In this document: piece after piece, positions 55,101 through 63,393 of the stretch
Numbering within the stretch: position 1 is the first letter of the stretch
How the letters are laid out: each line of letters begins with the position of its first letter
Origin: Sarcocystis neurona
Taxonomy: Eukaryota > Apicomplexa > Conoidasida > Eucoccidiorida > Sarcocystidae
Direction: 5' to 3'
Length of the DNA: 64,000 bases
NCBI GenBank assembly: GCA_000727475.1
Contig: KL647292.1
Span: forward strand, 4,287,132-4,351,131
The notes under the pieces: model-generated
The model's database searches: none
The model's input: the letters and a program-made list of their open reading frames with translations, nothing else
Told to the model about the DNA's origin: nothing
Position numbers and translations under genes: made by a program

Positions 55101-58100
55101 CCTTCTGTTTCCTGACGTGTCCCGTGTTTTCTGCGTCTTCAGCTGCTCGAGCTGAGCCCGCCGATGCTGGCGCAACTCATCCGCGCGGTCGAAGACGGCC
55201 TCTGCTCTTTCGAGCCGGGAGTATCCATGCAGTGCTGCTCTACGATCGATAATATCGTGACTTTCTTCTACTTGCACCTCAGCAGCGCAGACGTGGAAGG
55301 ACAGGTAAAAACCTCATCAAAGGAAGAAGCGAAACGGCTCCCCCCAGTGTCCCTGGACGCACCTCTGCCTAGCCCGTGGTGCTTCGCTTCGTCTTCCCGC
55401 TGCTGCTGCTGTCTGCCCCCCCCGTCCCTCCCCCCCCCCCCCCCCGTCGTCTCCCTGTCTCGTCTCTCTGTGTGTGGGTGCACGTCGTCTCTTCTCTCCA
55501 GACCTCGCTGCAGGAGTCGTAATCGCCATGCAGATACTTGCCTGCCCACACCACCTCTGCAAGCCCAACATACGTTTACATATGCATGTGTATATATGTG
55601 TGTATAGGGCTATGTTGTAGGGTAGGCCCAAATATATATATATATATATGTTCATGTTAAACCGCACACAGATATAAACTCGCATAGATATATATGTTTG
55701 TAGCGCTACCATCTTCTAGAATAAAGTCCGCGCAGACAAAGACGGACACAGGGGCATGCAAATTTATATATATATGTATATATGTATATATCATAGAAGC
55801 CTCTCTGCTTTTTTCCCTCCGGCAGGACATAGAGACATACGTCCCATACGGAAGCGAAAACCACGTGCTAAGAAGGGCCACAACCATCTCAACTTTCTTT
55901 TTCCCCACGTATGTATATGTGGTGAAGCCTACTCATATATATACATATATATATAGAGAGAGAGAAACACGTGAGAAGGGTAACAACCATCTCATTTTCC
56001 TTTGCCCCCACACGTGTATGTGTGAGGAAGCCTGGTCTTTATATATGTGCATATCTATTTGTATGTATGTATGCGTTTGAAGTATGTGTGTAGGATGTGC
56101 GTATGTCGCAGGAGAACATTTACGTAGGCATCTGGTATGTGTACGGAAGTGTTGGCGAGCGTATTCTGTTGACCTGCCTTCCGACGCTACCGACAGCAAC
56201 CCTCTTTGTGGCTCTCTACCTCTATATATATATGTGTGTGTGTAGAGAGTGTGTAGGAGAAAGTGTTCTGTTGACTTGTTGGTGTGCAAAAAGCGACTTT
56301 TTTGCTGCTGGTGCTGCTGCTGTTGCCGTTGCTGCTGCAGGCCGTGCGCCTCTTCCTCGAAACGCAGCCCTGCAGCCTGCAGCGCGTGCTGCAGTTGATG
56401 TTTCAGCTGGTCATCACGGGTGAGCTACTCTTGAAAAGTATAAATGTAGTACCTGCATATATATATATATGCTCGTAGTGGGGGAAAACTTGTGTGTATA
56501 CGTATGTGCGTATATATGTGTCGCTTCATTTGCTTGCACGTCTTTTTCCCCTCCTGTGATGCCCATGTGATACCCACGTGCTGCTTATATATATACATAT
56601 ATACATATGTGTATAGGGCTGTTGTGGCCGCCATTTCATGCCTTCAAAAACTTTGAGCTATATATATACATATATCAATACGTGTATGTGTGTGTGTGTA
56701 CGTATGTATAGATGTTTCACATTCCCCTGTCTTGTGGCATCTATGTTGCATGCGCTTTAGATGTATATATGTGTATCTATGTGTCTGTCCATCTGTATAT
56801 AGAGGGTGTGTGTGTTCTGGGTTGCTCGCATATGTGTGGGCGTTTGTGTATCTCTGTTCCTTGCTTCTTATGCTGGAGACGTATATATGTATATTCGTAT
56901 ATCTCGCAAGCATGTGCTTGTGTCGTCTATGTGCGTGTGCATATATATTCGTGGACGCCGAAGTTTTGCCCACTGCTTATATCTGTGGAGGCAGGTATAT
57001 AAAGGAAGGGAGTAGGTGTTTCTGTTGCCGTGTGGGAAGGTGCTGCTGCAGTTCAGCAACATGTCGCAGCGCCCTTGTCGAGCGTCTTCCCCGCCGCGCC
57101 TGCGCTCGGTCTTGGACTCCCTGCTGTCTACCCATATAGATGTCCCTGCTCCATATGGATACGTTCATGTACATATGTGACAGGCATATTCACAGATATA
57201 TATAGAGAAAGAGCGAGATATGTAGCCATGTATGTGTCTGCGAATAGCAATGTCTGTGTGTGTAAATGTGACGTGTCGATCGCGTCTGTATAGCGAAAGA
57301 CGTGCATGCGTACCTCAGGCCGTAGGTGGCCAGACTTCTGCTTCAAACATTTCTCTGTATATCTATGAAGGATTGTTTACGTGGTGAGACTGTGAAGCGC
57401 TGCTGCTGTTGTGTGCGTGGGCGAAGGTCTGTTGCTGCTGCTGCTGCTTTCGTATCTGAGTGATAGGCTGCTGCTGCTGCTGCGTCTGCATGCGAAGTCC
57501 TGCCGCAGCTGTTGCTGCGCATGTGTTGCTGCTGCGGGGGGGCCTGATGGCGCGCCCGGTCGACTCGTCGATTTGAGTTGCTGCTGCTGCTGCTTCCGCC
57601 TGCGCGTTGGGACGTGGCGGTGCTGCTGCTGCTGCAGGTGCGTGCGCCTACTGTGAAGTTGCCGTGCGGCTGGTGGTGTGCGTGTGGGGCGGCGTGGTGT
57701 CTGCTCAGGAGAATTCAGCAGCATGTGGAGTATGTCGCGGCCGCTGCTTGGTTTGATTCTTCTTCACGAGCAAGAATTTCTGAATATTAAGCAGCAGCTG
57801 CTGGAGCAGCAGGGGAAGGATCGACGCGGGAAGTAAGTTCGCAGCCTCACGCTTCACTTCTTCCTCGGGGAGGAGGAGGAGAAGAGAAGAACTTCTGCGC
57901 GCCCCCCCGTTCGCAGAAAAGACGAGAAGCTTTCCGAGCTCTCTGTTTGCTGCCAGAAAGACAGACGAGGAGGACGGGACAGACAGAGCGAGAGGGGAAA
58001 AGGCGCGACCTCCGCCGCAGGTGGTCGTCCTTCACTGCCGCAGAACCCCCCGGGGCGCATGCATACATCATCGCTTCACACGTGCATAAGTGTGTACACA

Positions 58101-61100
58101 TAACGTATGTCTGTACACTTTTTCGTGATAAAGTAACAAAAGCGTATCCCTGTATATACATAGATTAGGAAGTCTAACTTGTACATACATACATACATAC
58201 AGGTATGAATTTATACCCACACATGTGTACACATACGCGCACCGATGTAACACATACATGTACACAGAGAGGGAGAGAGTCAGCTGGGTGGGTGTGGGTG
58301 TGTGTAACGTGCAGAGCAATAGGACAGGCATGCACAGTGTATGCAGATTGGTAAATTGCCCGTCTATATATATGCGTGTGTATTTCTGCGGGGTCGCCCA
58401 CTGGCACAGAGAGTTGTAGAGAGACAGGGTGAACAAAAAGAGACAGGGCCAGAGAGAGAAGAGCAGAGACGGAGACGGAGACGGAGAGACAGCAGAAGAG
58501 GGAGACGAGACGTGTATGTATGTATGTATATGTACGTGTATGCGTGCGTATGTATATATGCGGATGTATGTATATGTATATATGTATGTGTATATGTATG
58601 TACTTATCATATGCATCTCCGTGTGTGCCTCTCTCTCTGTATGGAAAATATGTACATATATGTGTATTTACGAATTGTCGGCACTTGCTTGTAGAGTTGT
58701 TTCTGTTTATATGCAGAATCGAGAGACAGGCAGAGAGAAGATTCATGTGTATTCACATATATGCGTATGTGGTGTAGATATATCTAAATTTGCATATGTA
58801 TCTGTCTTTGTTACCGTAAATACACATATATGCATGTATTTTCTACATATAGAGAGAGAGGCACACAGGGAGATGTATATAATAAGTACATACATATACA
58901 CATGCATATACATATACATACATCCGCATATCTACATACGTACGCATTCACGTACATATACATATATATACACATATACATACACGTACCTACACATACA
59001 TATACATACGTATACGTACACACATATACATACTCACGTCAATAGATACATGCACATACGCTCCATACATAGAACATACATAGATGTACATGGACATAAC
59101 ATACATCCATATACATAACGTACATATACATAACGTACACACGCATATATGTACCGCCTGCGCGTACGTACCAAATACACACGTACAGAGACGTGAAGAT
59201 GTGTGTACGGTGCGGGTTTTCTTCTGTCTGGTGTGCGTCTGCGGGCCTCAGAGGTGGACGGGTGTAGAGCAGCGCAGAGAGACACAGAGAGGGAGAGTAA
59301 AGCAGATTTGTGTGGTGGGGGGGGGGGGGGGGGTGGCGTCTTCGTCGGTTTGTGTGTACACGCGTCTCCCGAAGAACCGCGCACATGCAACTTCCTCAAG
59401 CAGCAGCTGCAGCAGAAAGAAGGAACAGAGAAAGACAGAGACACGGAGACAGAGAGACACGGAGACACAGAGACGGGGATGGAGGGACGTTCCTGCTGCG
59501 CGTCTGTGTGGGAGACGACAAGGAGCGCTGCGTTTGTTCTGCTGCTGCTGCTGCCCTTTTCTTCGCTTCCCGCCCACGCAGGCTCGAGACCTTCTTCTCT
59601 GACCTGATGTTGAACGTCGACTCCTCTCTGGATAATAAGAACAAGGTAACAACAGCACAGACTTGTATGCGTGTTGTGACTATTTTGCGTGCATGTATTG
59701 TCATTACGTACACATATCTTCTTATCACTACATGCATATATTTGGTGAATACGACACACGTGTGCCTTGTGATGACTCCATGCATGTGTTTTGGGGGTGT
59801 TGTTACTACCCACATATATAGTATCACTATGTACATGTGTATGGATGCATACATATGTATCCTGTTGCAGTATCTGTATTACAAGTACTACTGTGTGTGT
59901 ACGTGTATGTGTATGTGTGTGTGTGTGTGTATGTGTGTGTGTGCATATCTGTGTTAACGCCAGGTTGGGGGAACACATGTTTTCCGTCACAAATCTTGCT
60001 CCTCAAACTTTTCTTCTCCGGCTCTTCTCTATCTCTGTGTGTCTCTCTCTATATGTGTATGTGTCTGCGCGGATATACCTGTGTATATATCTGTTTATAT
60101 GTAAATGTGCGTGCGTCTGGGAGATGTGTGTGTACTCAGCCGGAGATGCAGTAACGGCACAACACACGTCTTCCTTAAATAGATGAATGTCATTTATTTA
60201 CTGTTTGGATGTACGGGGAGGATGTGTAGTGGAAAACACACCACATCTGTGGTCGAGGAATGTCTGCAGAAGAAAGACAACGCCTCTGTGCCCTTGTGCG
60301 TGCGCATATGTATAGACAGACAGAGCCAGAGACTTGTGTACGTGCTGGACTGGCGTGTCTACTACGTAAATGTGGACGTTTTAAGTGTATATAATACGTA
60401 TATATATGGCTTAGTCTGTCTTCACAAATCTGGACGCAAGCATATATATGTGTGTGTGTATGTATTTCCCTCGTGAAAAGTGTGTAGTAGCGCAGCGCCC
60501 GTAGGCAGTTCGTGAGAATCTCCAGCCGCGGCGGGGAGTCACCACCACCTCTGTACACACCGGTGCCTACACACGTATGTTTGTAAAGCCTGCAGATATA
60601 CGTGCGTGCGTGTATCCTTTTTCAGAGCTACACATATATCTGTATGTACGTGGAGGCTGTAGGGGAGGGTGGGGTGGAGAGGAGGTGCTTTATATACGCA
60701 GGATAGATGGGGAGCGTGTGAGTACGTGTAGAGGGAACGCAGGAATTCTGACGCACGTGTTTGTCCCTGGGATTCCTTTCTCTCAGAAGAACTCGGGGGC
60801 GCCCTGGCTTGATCAGTTGTCGAAGTGCTGTTACTCTGACACTGCCTTGTGAAGTGCTCTACGCCAGTATGTTCCTTATTCGTGGAGATTTGTCCGTTTG
60901 GGGATGTATGATACACGTAGAGGATGTCTGACTGCAGCATGACGTGCGCGTATACAGACAGAGAGACAAACTAGCCATGTAGTACACGTATATATACACC
61001 AACATGTAGACGTATATATTTAAGTAGAGATATGCATCGGTGGACAACGTGTCTTGTAGGTGTAGGTAGCATCTATGTAATATATATGTGAACAGATAGA

Positions 61101-61532
61101 CACACACATATATATACATGTCTTGTAGGTGTAGGAAGATACGCATATGCATTTCCCTCGTCGTCTTGCGGTTAATTTATGTGTGGACACTTCTGCGCCA
61201 GCGGTTCCTTCGCAGCGTGTCCCGTGTACGTGTGTGTATGTATCTACGTGTGCGTATATTCGTGATACGGGCTCAAGACGCGTATGTATGTAAGAGTGTC
61301 TGCGCACACGTGTATGCACGTATATATATGCGAAGAAGATATTTCTTGGTCCTGCAACATATGCGTTTCTTGCTCTATTGCAGCTTCGGCAAATGTAGAG
61401 AGACTGCGGCTCAAGACACGCGTCTGCTTTTCGTCGTGTGTGTCTGTTGCTGGGGTGATGTCTTTTCGGCAGGACCAGTTCACGAGGAACTTGTATCAGT
61501 TTTCACAGAGTATGCGAAATTCATTCGTGTAA
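36247..61532 (+). CDS. XPO7: exportin-7 (RanBP16-like karyopherin), 15 exons, complete
   Basis: Join 36247-36639, 37651-39286, 40414-40674, 41715-41921, 43967-44234, 45006-45236, 47277-47367, 50008-50192, 51781-51974, 53430-53506, 55143-55304, 56341-56419, 57709-57832, 59582-59645, 61473-61532. All introns are GT-AG, and the 4,032 coding bases close in frame to 1,343 residues. XPO7 is a HEAT-repeat importin-beta family receptor that moves cargo across nuclear pores under RanGTP control. Landmarks: TWLVYIVGALIGG, FLEQFRKVYIG, LKFMAEFVHNRGQR, NYVNFGVFDLYGDGALDN, SRPLLGLILLHE, each nearly identical to the human protein. Human XPO7 has 1,087 residues; the excess is mostly a Gly/Ala insert at residues 274-512. 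The start ATG has A at -3 and G at +4. Confidence 0.95.
37651..39286 (+). CDS. XPO7: XPO7 exon 2, with Gly/Ala-rich insert
   Basis: Residues 132-677. Acceptor GTTGTGGACAG, donor GTAAAG. Starts KVVEQVSQFL and includes FSFRDAALLDIFKVALQTLQ and NCLSFDFLGTIPDD. At residue 274, after LFDLYELCWAG, about 239 residues of Gly, Ala, Pro and Ser follow to a Gln run. Conserved sequence resumes LRVECGQLCLASLVLIGALR, then CYHEFCRLLGK. Confidence 0.93.
38077..38800 (+). repeat. XPO7: Gly/Ala codon-repeat insert inside XPO7
   Basis: GGC/GGA/GCA-rich coding DNA without a single perfect unit, giving Gly-Gly-Gly and Gly-Ala-Ala runs with scattered Pro, Ser, Val and Met. It ends in CAG/CAA (Gln5). It lies between two HEAT helices that are adjacent in human XPO7. 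Confidence 0.9.
39540..40010 (+). repeat. degenerate ~100-base repeat array in XPO7 intron 2
   Basis: A core of GTCTCTA followed by TATTACGCATAT recurs near 39552, 39650, 39806, 39905 and 39982, often with CAAGCGTGTGTCTC. Units are separated by TA tracts. Confidence 0.6.
40414..40674 (+). CDS. XPO7: XPO7 exon 3
   Basis: Residues 677-764. Acceptor CTTCTTTGCAG. ENPLEHEVLLAEQLEVLTQL to TWLVYIVGALIGGHW. In human the same block reads [20 protein letters not shown] and TWLVYIIGAVIGG. Donor GTGCGA, one base carried. Confidence 0.93.
40820..41620. repeat. TA/TG microsatellite block in XPO7 intron 3
   Basis: Continuous TATATG and GTGTAT repeats with few unique bases. No exon expected: phases of exons 3 and 4 join directly. 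Confidence 0.8.
41715..41921 (+). CDS. XPO7: XPO7 exon 4
   Basis: Residues 764-833. Acceptor CTCTTCGGCAG. LELAYLYFLEQFRKVYIGE is diagnostic (human LELAMLSFFEQFRKIYIGD). Donor GTAACC at 41922. Confidence 0.93.
42000..43760. repeat. triplet and TA tracts in XPO7 intron 4
   Basis: CAG tract at 42,000-42,230, TA/CA tract at 42,300-42,520, then CTG-rich DNA to about 43,750 with Cys/Leu frames on + and Gln/Arg frames on the minus strand. The intron carries phase correctly from exon 4 to 5, so none of these frames is needed. Confidence 0.6.
43967..44234 (+). CDS. XPO7: XPO7 exon 5
   Basis: Residues 833-922. Acceptor GGCGCTGCAG. DDDEVLGLLVGKIGFNLQQR to LLQNHRSEEFKFLNYPG. Human: [20 protein letters not shown] and MLNNHTSEHFSFLG. 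The donor GTCCGT at 44235 is weaker than the others but is the only one that joins in phase to exon 6. Confidence 0.9.
45006..45236 (+). CDS. XPO7: XPO7 exon 6
   Basis: Residues 922-999. Acceptor GCTGTCTCACAG. YGKYRTTYYFTLAKLLFLGM, then KFETFMLPMRNVFDQLQQ and PLVGLIRDLR. Human: [20 protein letters not shown] and QFMLPLTAAF, LVGLVRDLRG. Donor GTACGT. Confidence 0.93.
45240..45690. repeat. purine-rich AGAAGAACCGCC/CAGCAG repeat in XPO7 intron 6
   Basis: Imperfect units AAGAAGAACCGCCA alternate with CAGCAGCAG. Almost no T on the + strand for 400 bases. Starts straight after the exon 6 donor. Confidence 0.75.
46124..46870. repeat. inverted repeat, ~90-base arms, in XPO7 intron 6
   Basis: 46124-46215 and 46785-46870 are reverse complements of each other with few mismatches, running from CCTTACATATACACGTATAT to GGTATATGTATATGCT on the left arm. 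Weaker similarity continues outward for about 20 bases (CAAG...ATACAGA). The 569-base centre is unrelated unique DNA with no transposase-like frame. It has the structure of a small foldback or MITE-like element. Confidence 0.8.
47277..47367 (+). CDS. XPO7: XPO7 exon 7
   Basis: Residues 999-1029. Acceptor GTTGCTGTTGCAG, donor GTGAGT. GICMACSTSEAYCIFFSWLV, matching human [20 protein letters not shown]. Small exon found by phase and family order. Confidence 0.9.
48270..49370 (+). repeat. degenerate ~150-base repeat array in XPO7 intron 7
   Basis: A core like GGGATGGTCCAGTACATACG followed about 45 bases later by CACCCAGCAGTTCAAT appears near 48278, 48425, 48580 and 48731. Partial cores continue to about 49,300. 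TA tracts fill between. Confidence 0.6.
50008..50192 (+). CDS. XPO7: XPO7 exon 8
   Basis: Residues 1030-1091. Acceptor TGGGGCGCAG, donor GTAAGG. VPLLKFMAEFVHNRGQRITF and SSANGILLFKEVSSILITYG, close to human VLKLMAELVHNRSQRLQF and [20 protein letters not shown]. Confidence 0.94.
51610..51780. repeat. CTG/TGT tract abutting the exon 9 acceptor
   Basis: CTGCTG and TGTGTTG repeats lead uninterrupted into the AG at 51780. The tract itself seems to serve as the pyrimidine-rich part of the splice site. Confidence 0.75.
51781..51974 (+). CDS. XPO7: XPO7 exon 9
   Basis: Residues 1091-1156. The acceptor is the end of a CTG tract (CTGTTGCTGCAG), and the donor is GTCAGC. YKEKYKGLAVALEMFSRALN, then NYVNFGVFDLYGDGALDNAL. 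Human: YVNFGVFRLYGDDALDNAL. Confidence 0.94.
52900..53180 (+). repeat. ~55-base repeat with GATATGTATCTGTGGG core
   Basis: Units reading ATATGTATCTGTGGG(C/G)GAGTGTATGAGCATA at about 52965, 53010, 53058, 53110 and 53158, in XPO7 intron 9. Confidence 0.75.
53430..53506 (+). CDS. XPO7: XPO7 exon 10
   Basis: Residues 1156-1181, DLQAYVRSLKPFYSFLDLAT to MPQ. Human: [20 protein letters not shown]. Acceptor CCTTCGCAG, donor GTAGGA. Confidence 0.9.
55143..55304 (+). CDS. XPO7: XPO7 exon 11
   Basis: 54 codons, residues 1182-1235: LLELSPPMLAQLIRAVEDGL, then CCSTIDNIVTFFYLHLS. Human counterpart includes YILSSISEGL and CCSCLDHIVTYLFKQLS. Acceptor TGCGTCTTCAG, donor GTAAAA. Confidence 0.93.
55858..56040 (+). 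repeat. ~105-base direct duplication in XPO7 intron 11
   Basis: CACGTG...AGAAGGGCCACAACCATCTC, then TTTCCCC and GAAGCCT at 55863-55930, recur at 55968-56035 with about 15% differences. A further pair, TTCTGTTGACCTG and TTCTGTTGACTTG, lies at 56165 and 56267. Confidence 0.7.
56341..56419 (+). CDS. XPO7: XPO7 exon 12
   Basis: Residues 1236-1262, AVRLFLETQPCSLQRVLQLM to FQLVITG. Human: [20 protein letters not shown]. The acceptor is a CTG tract ending TTGCTGCTGCAG, and the donor is GTGAGC. Confidence 0.9.
57400..57650. repeat. CTG tract in XPO7 intron 12
   Basis: CTGCTGCTGCTG runs separated by unique bits. The frame is open as Leu/Cys but is bypassed by the exon 12-13 junction. Confidence 0.7.
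57709..57832 (+). CDS. XPO7: XPO7 exon 13
   Basis: Residues 1262-1303. EFSSMWSMSRPLLGLILLHE, nearly identical to human CRNQWSMSRPLLGLILLNE. Acceptor GTGTCTGCTCAG, donor GTAAGT; two bases carried. Confidence 0.94.
58532..58955. repeat. long inverted repeat, 141-base arms, in XPO7 intron 13
   Basis: 58532-58672 and 58815-58955 are reverse complements over their full 141 bases with roughly 10% mismatch, from GTACGTG to ATTTACG on the left arm. The shared non-TA part includes GTGTGCCTCTCTCTCT and CTTATCAT. The 142-base loop is unique. RNA from this intron would fold into a long hairpin. Confidence 0.85.
59311..59335 (+). repeat. poly-G run
   Basis: About 19 G in a row after TGTGGT, in intron 13. 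A similar poly-C run lies at about 55,430-55,446. Both are likely length-uncertain in the assembly. Confidence 0.8.
59582..59645 (+). CDS. XPO7: XPO7 exon 14
   Basis: Residues 1303-1324: LETFFSDLMLNVDSSLDNKN. Human: [20 protein letters not shown]. Acceptor CGCCCACGCAG, donor GTAACA. Small exon supported by phase on both sides. Confidence 0.88.
61473..61532 (+). CDS. XPO7: XPO7 exon 15 and stop
   Basis: Residues 1325-1343: DQFTRNLYQFSQSMRNSFV, then TAA at 61530-61532. Human C-terminal region: [20 protein letters not shown]. Acceptor GTCTTTTCGGCAG. Confidence 0.9.
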   Translation, partial: DQFTRNLYQFSQSMRNSFV

Positions 61533-62745
61533 ATAGGCCCTTTTTTTTGCCCTTTTTGCGCGACGCCGGCCCTTTCGCACGTCTTCAACCGAACAGCAGA
61601 TGACGTGTCATCCGCGGTTAGTTTTCCGGCGCCGGCGCGGCTCTGCGTCTTTTCCTTGGGTCGGTGTTTCAGCCGCTGCTGCTGCTCCGCCTTCTTCTTC
61701 TCCTGCGGCGGCTTTTATTGCACCTGCTGTGGCTGTGTGGGCACCCGACTCCTGCCTCGACTTCTGATGCTGCTGGCTGTGGTGATACTTTTCTCCGTCC
61801 GGTCTTTACTGCCTGGGAGAGAGACAGAGAAAGAGAGATGCCGCTGCGCGTGCTGCAGCTGCCTCAGATGCGACGCCGACACTTCTCTCGGTTGGTGCGG
61901 AGCTGCGCACGACGTTCCTTCTGAGAGAAGAAGTCTTTGCCGGTTTTCTCTCGCTGCGACATGCCTGCTGCTGCTGAGGAGGAGAGGTGGATGCCCTAGC
62001 AGCAGACTCTGTTTCCGCCTCGCTGCTACCTACGGGTGACTGCTGCTGGTCCGCTGCCGCGGCTGGTGCCCCACTGGCCGCTGGAGCTGCTGGCAGCGCT
62101 GCCGGGCGTTCTTCCGTCAGCGGCAGAACGAGCAGCAGCGGGCCTCGTACAGTAGCAGCGCCGGCTCCGGGAAGAAAATGAAGAAGAAGAAGAAGGATCA
62201 GCAGCAAGAGCAGCGCGACAGACAAATCGTGGGAGAAGAAGAAAAGCAGCAGACTCAGAGAGAAGCCGGGGCAGGAACGCACTTGCAGGAAGAGAAGCAA
62301 CTGCACCGGTAGATGGTCAGACACTGAGACAAGCGTCAGCGGCGAGAGAGGGGCAAATCTCCGTCCTTGAGTGCTTTGTATACACATATGTATATATGTA
62401 TGTATATGTACATGTGGGTGTATCTATGGAAAAATCCATACATCTGCGATCGTATGTGCAGGTGTATGTACACTCGGTAATGTCCATGTGGTAAGGTCCC
62501 AGGTGTATGCACGCCCCATCACAGGTGTGTGCATATATATATTGATTTCCACTACGGTGAGAGGATTTCCTGGGACAGAAAACTCTGTAGAATATAGACA
62601 TATGTATGTAGCGTCCATACATGTAATACGTGTGTACCTCTGGACACACGTATTGGTGGTACCCGTGTGGTGGGCATATCTCCGTCTGTATGTGGCGGCT
62701 TTCTCTTTTTACGAAGGTGAGACGCGGCTGCGTTCTTTTTTGCAG
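61533..62745. other. region 3' of XPO7, no exon supported
   Basis: 61,660-62,310 is triplet-rich and open on both strands. The minus strand reads Ala/Gln/Ser-rich sequence (TEERPAALPAAPAASGAP), the + strand Leu/Cys-rich. A minus-strand gene converging on XPO7 is possible, but I see no splice-site pair that fixes it. 62,380-62,560 is TA/TG-rich with one 14-base palindrome at 62461. Confidence 0.35.
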
Positions 62746-62887
62746 AAGTTCTCGTGACTGCTTCTGCTTGCTCACTTCCTTTCAAACTCGGGAACTCCTG
62801 TTGCTGCTGCAGCAGGGCCCAGTGGAGCGTGGAATTCTCCGAAGAAATAAGCAGAAACATCGCATACGGCGACACATATATATATAG
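62746..62887 (+). CDS. possible exon of an unidentified downstream gene
   Basis: Strong acceptor CTTTTTTGCAG at 62745, then a reading CFCLLTSFQTRELLLLLQQG and PVERGILRRNKQKH. The 3' boundary is unclear (GTGGAG at about 62823 or GTAATA at about 62893). The minus strand also has a plausible frame (LLISSENSTLHWALLQQQ), so confidence is low. Confidence 0.3.
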
Positions 62888-63309
62888 CTACGTAATACAT
62901 ATATGTTGTACGTGCAAGCGCATGCACATATACGTACGTCTGTGTACGTATGTATTCACATATACGGCGTGGGGGATAGATGTTTATATCAGAAATGTAT
63001 GTGTATACATATATATATATATGTATATGCAGACGTGCAGGCAGATATTCGTTCGTATGTGAATGTGTGCTCGTACGTAAAAGGAGGCACAGGCATACGT
63101 AGACTTATGCATGTTGTGTAGGAAGGAGGCGACGGACTTCTGAGAAGGAATTCCTTTTTCTGTGCAGTATTTGGGGTGTATGTACACTCCAGGAACCAGG
63201 AACAAAGCGTGAGTTACGTACCATCGTGTAGTCATTGCAACAAACGCTCGCATATATTCGTGCGTCGTACGTATCTTTATGTGTGTGTACGTATTTTAAG
63301 TTTCCACAG

Positions 63310-63393
63310 GGCGATGTCCATCTTTCTAAAGTAGTTCGCATGTATGTAGATCTCAGTGATGCCTTCGTGCCTACCTGTGTACATCTGTGTGAG
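63310..63393 (+). CDS. probable exon of an unidentified gene, partial at right edge
   Basis: Exactly 28 codons between acceptor AGTTTCCACAG and donor GTACTC, phase 0 both sides: GDVHLSKVVRMYVDLSDAFV and PTCVHLCE. Composition is ordinary and free of repeats. A further piece reading FPQFFKKKAPWLQKRLERLS lies at about 63,590-63,660. Family not recognised; the gene continues beyond 64,000 or starts after XPO7. Confidence 0.45.
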
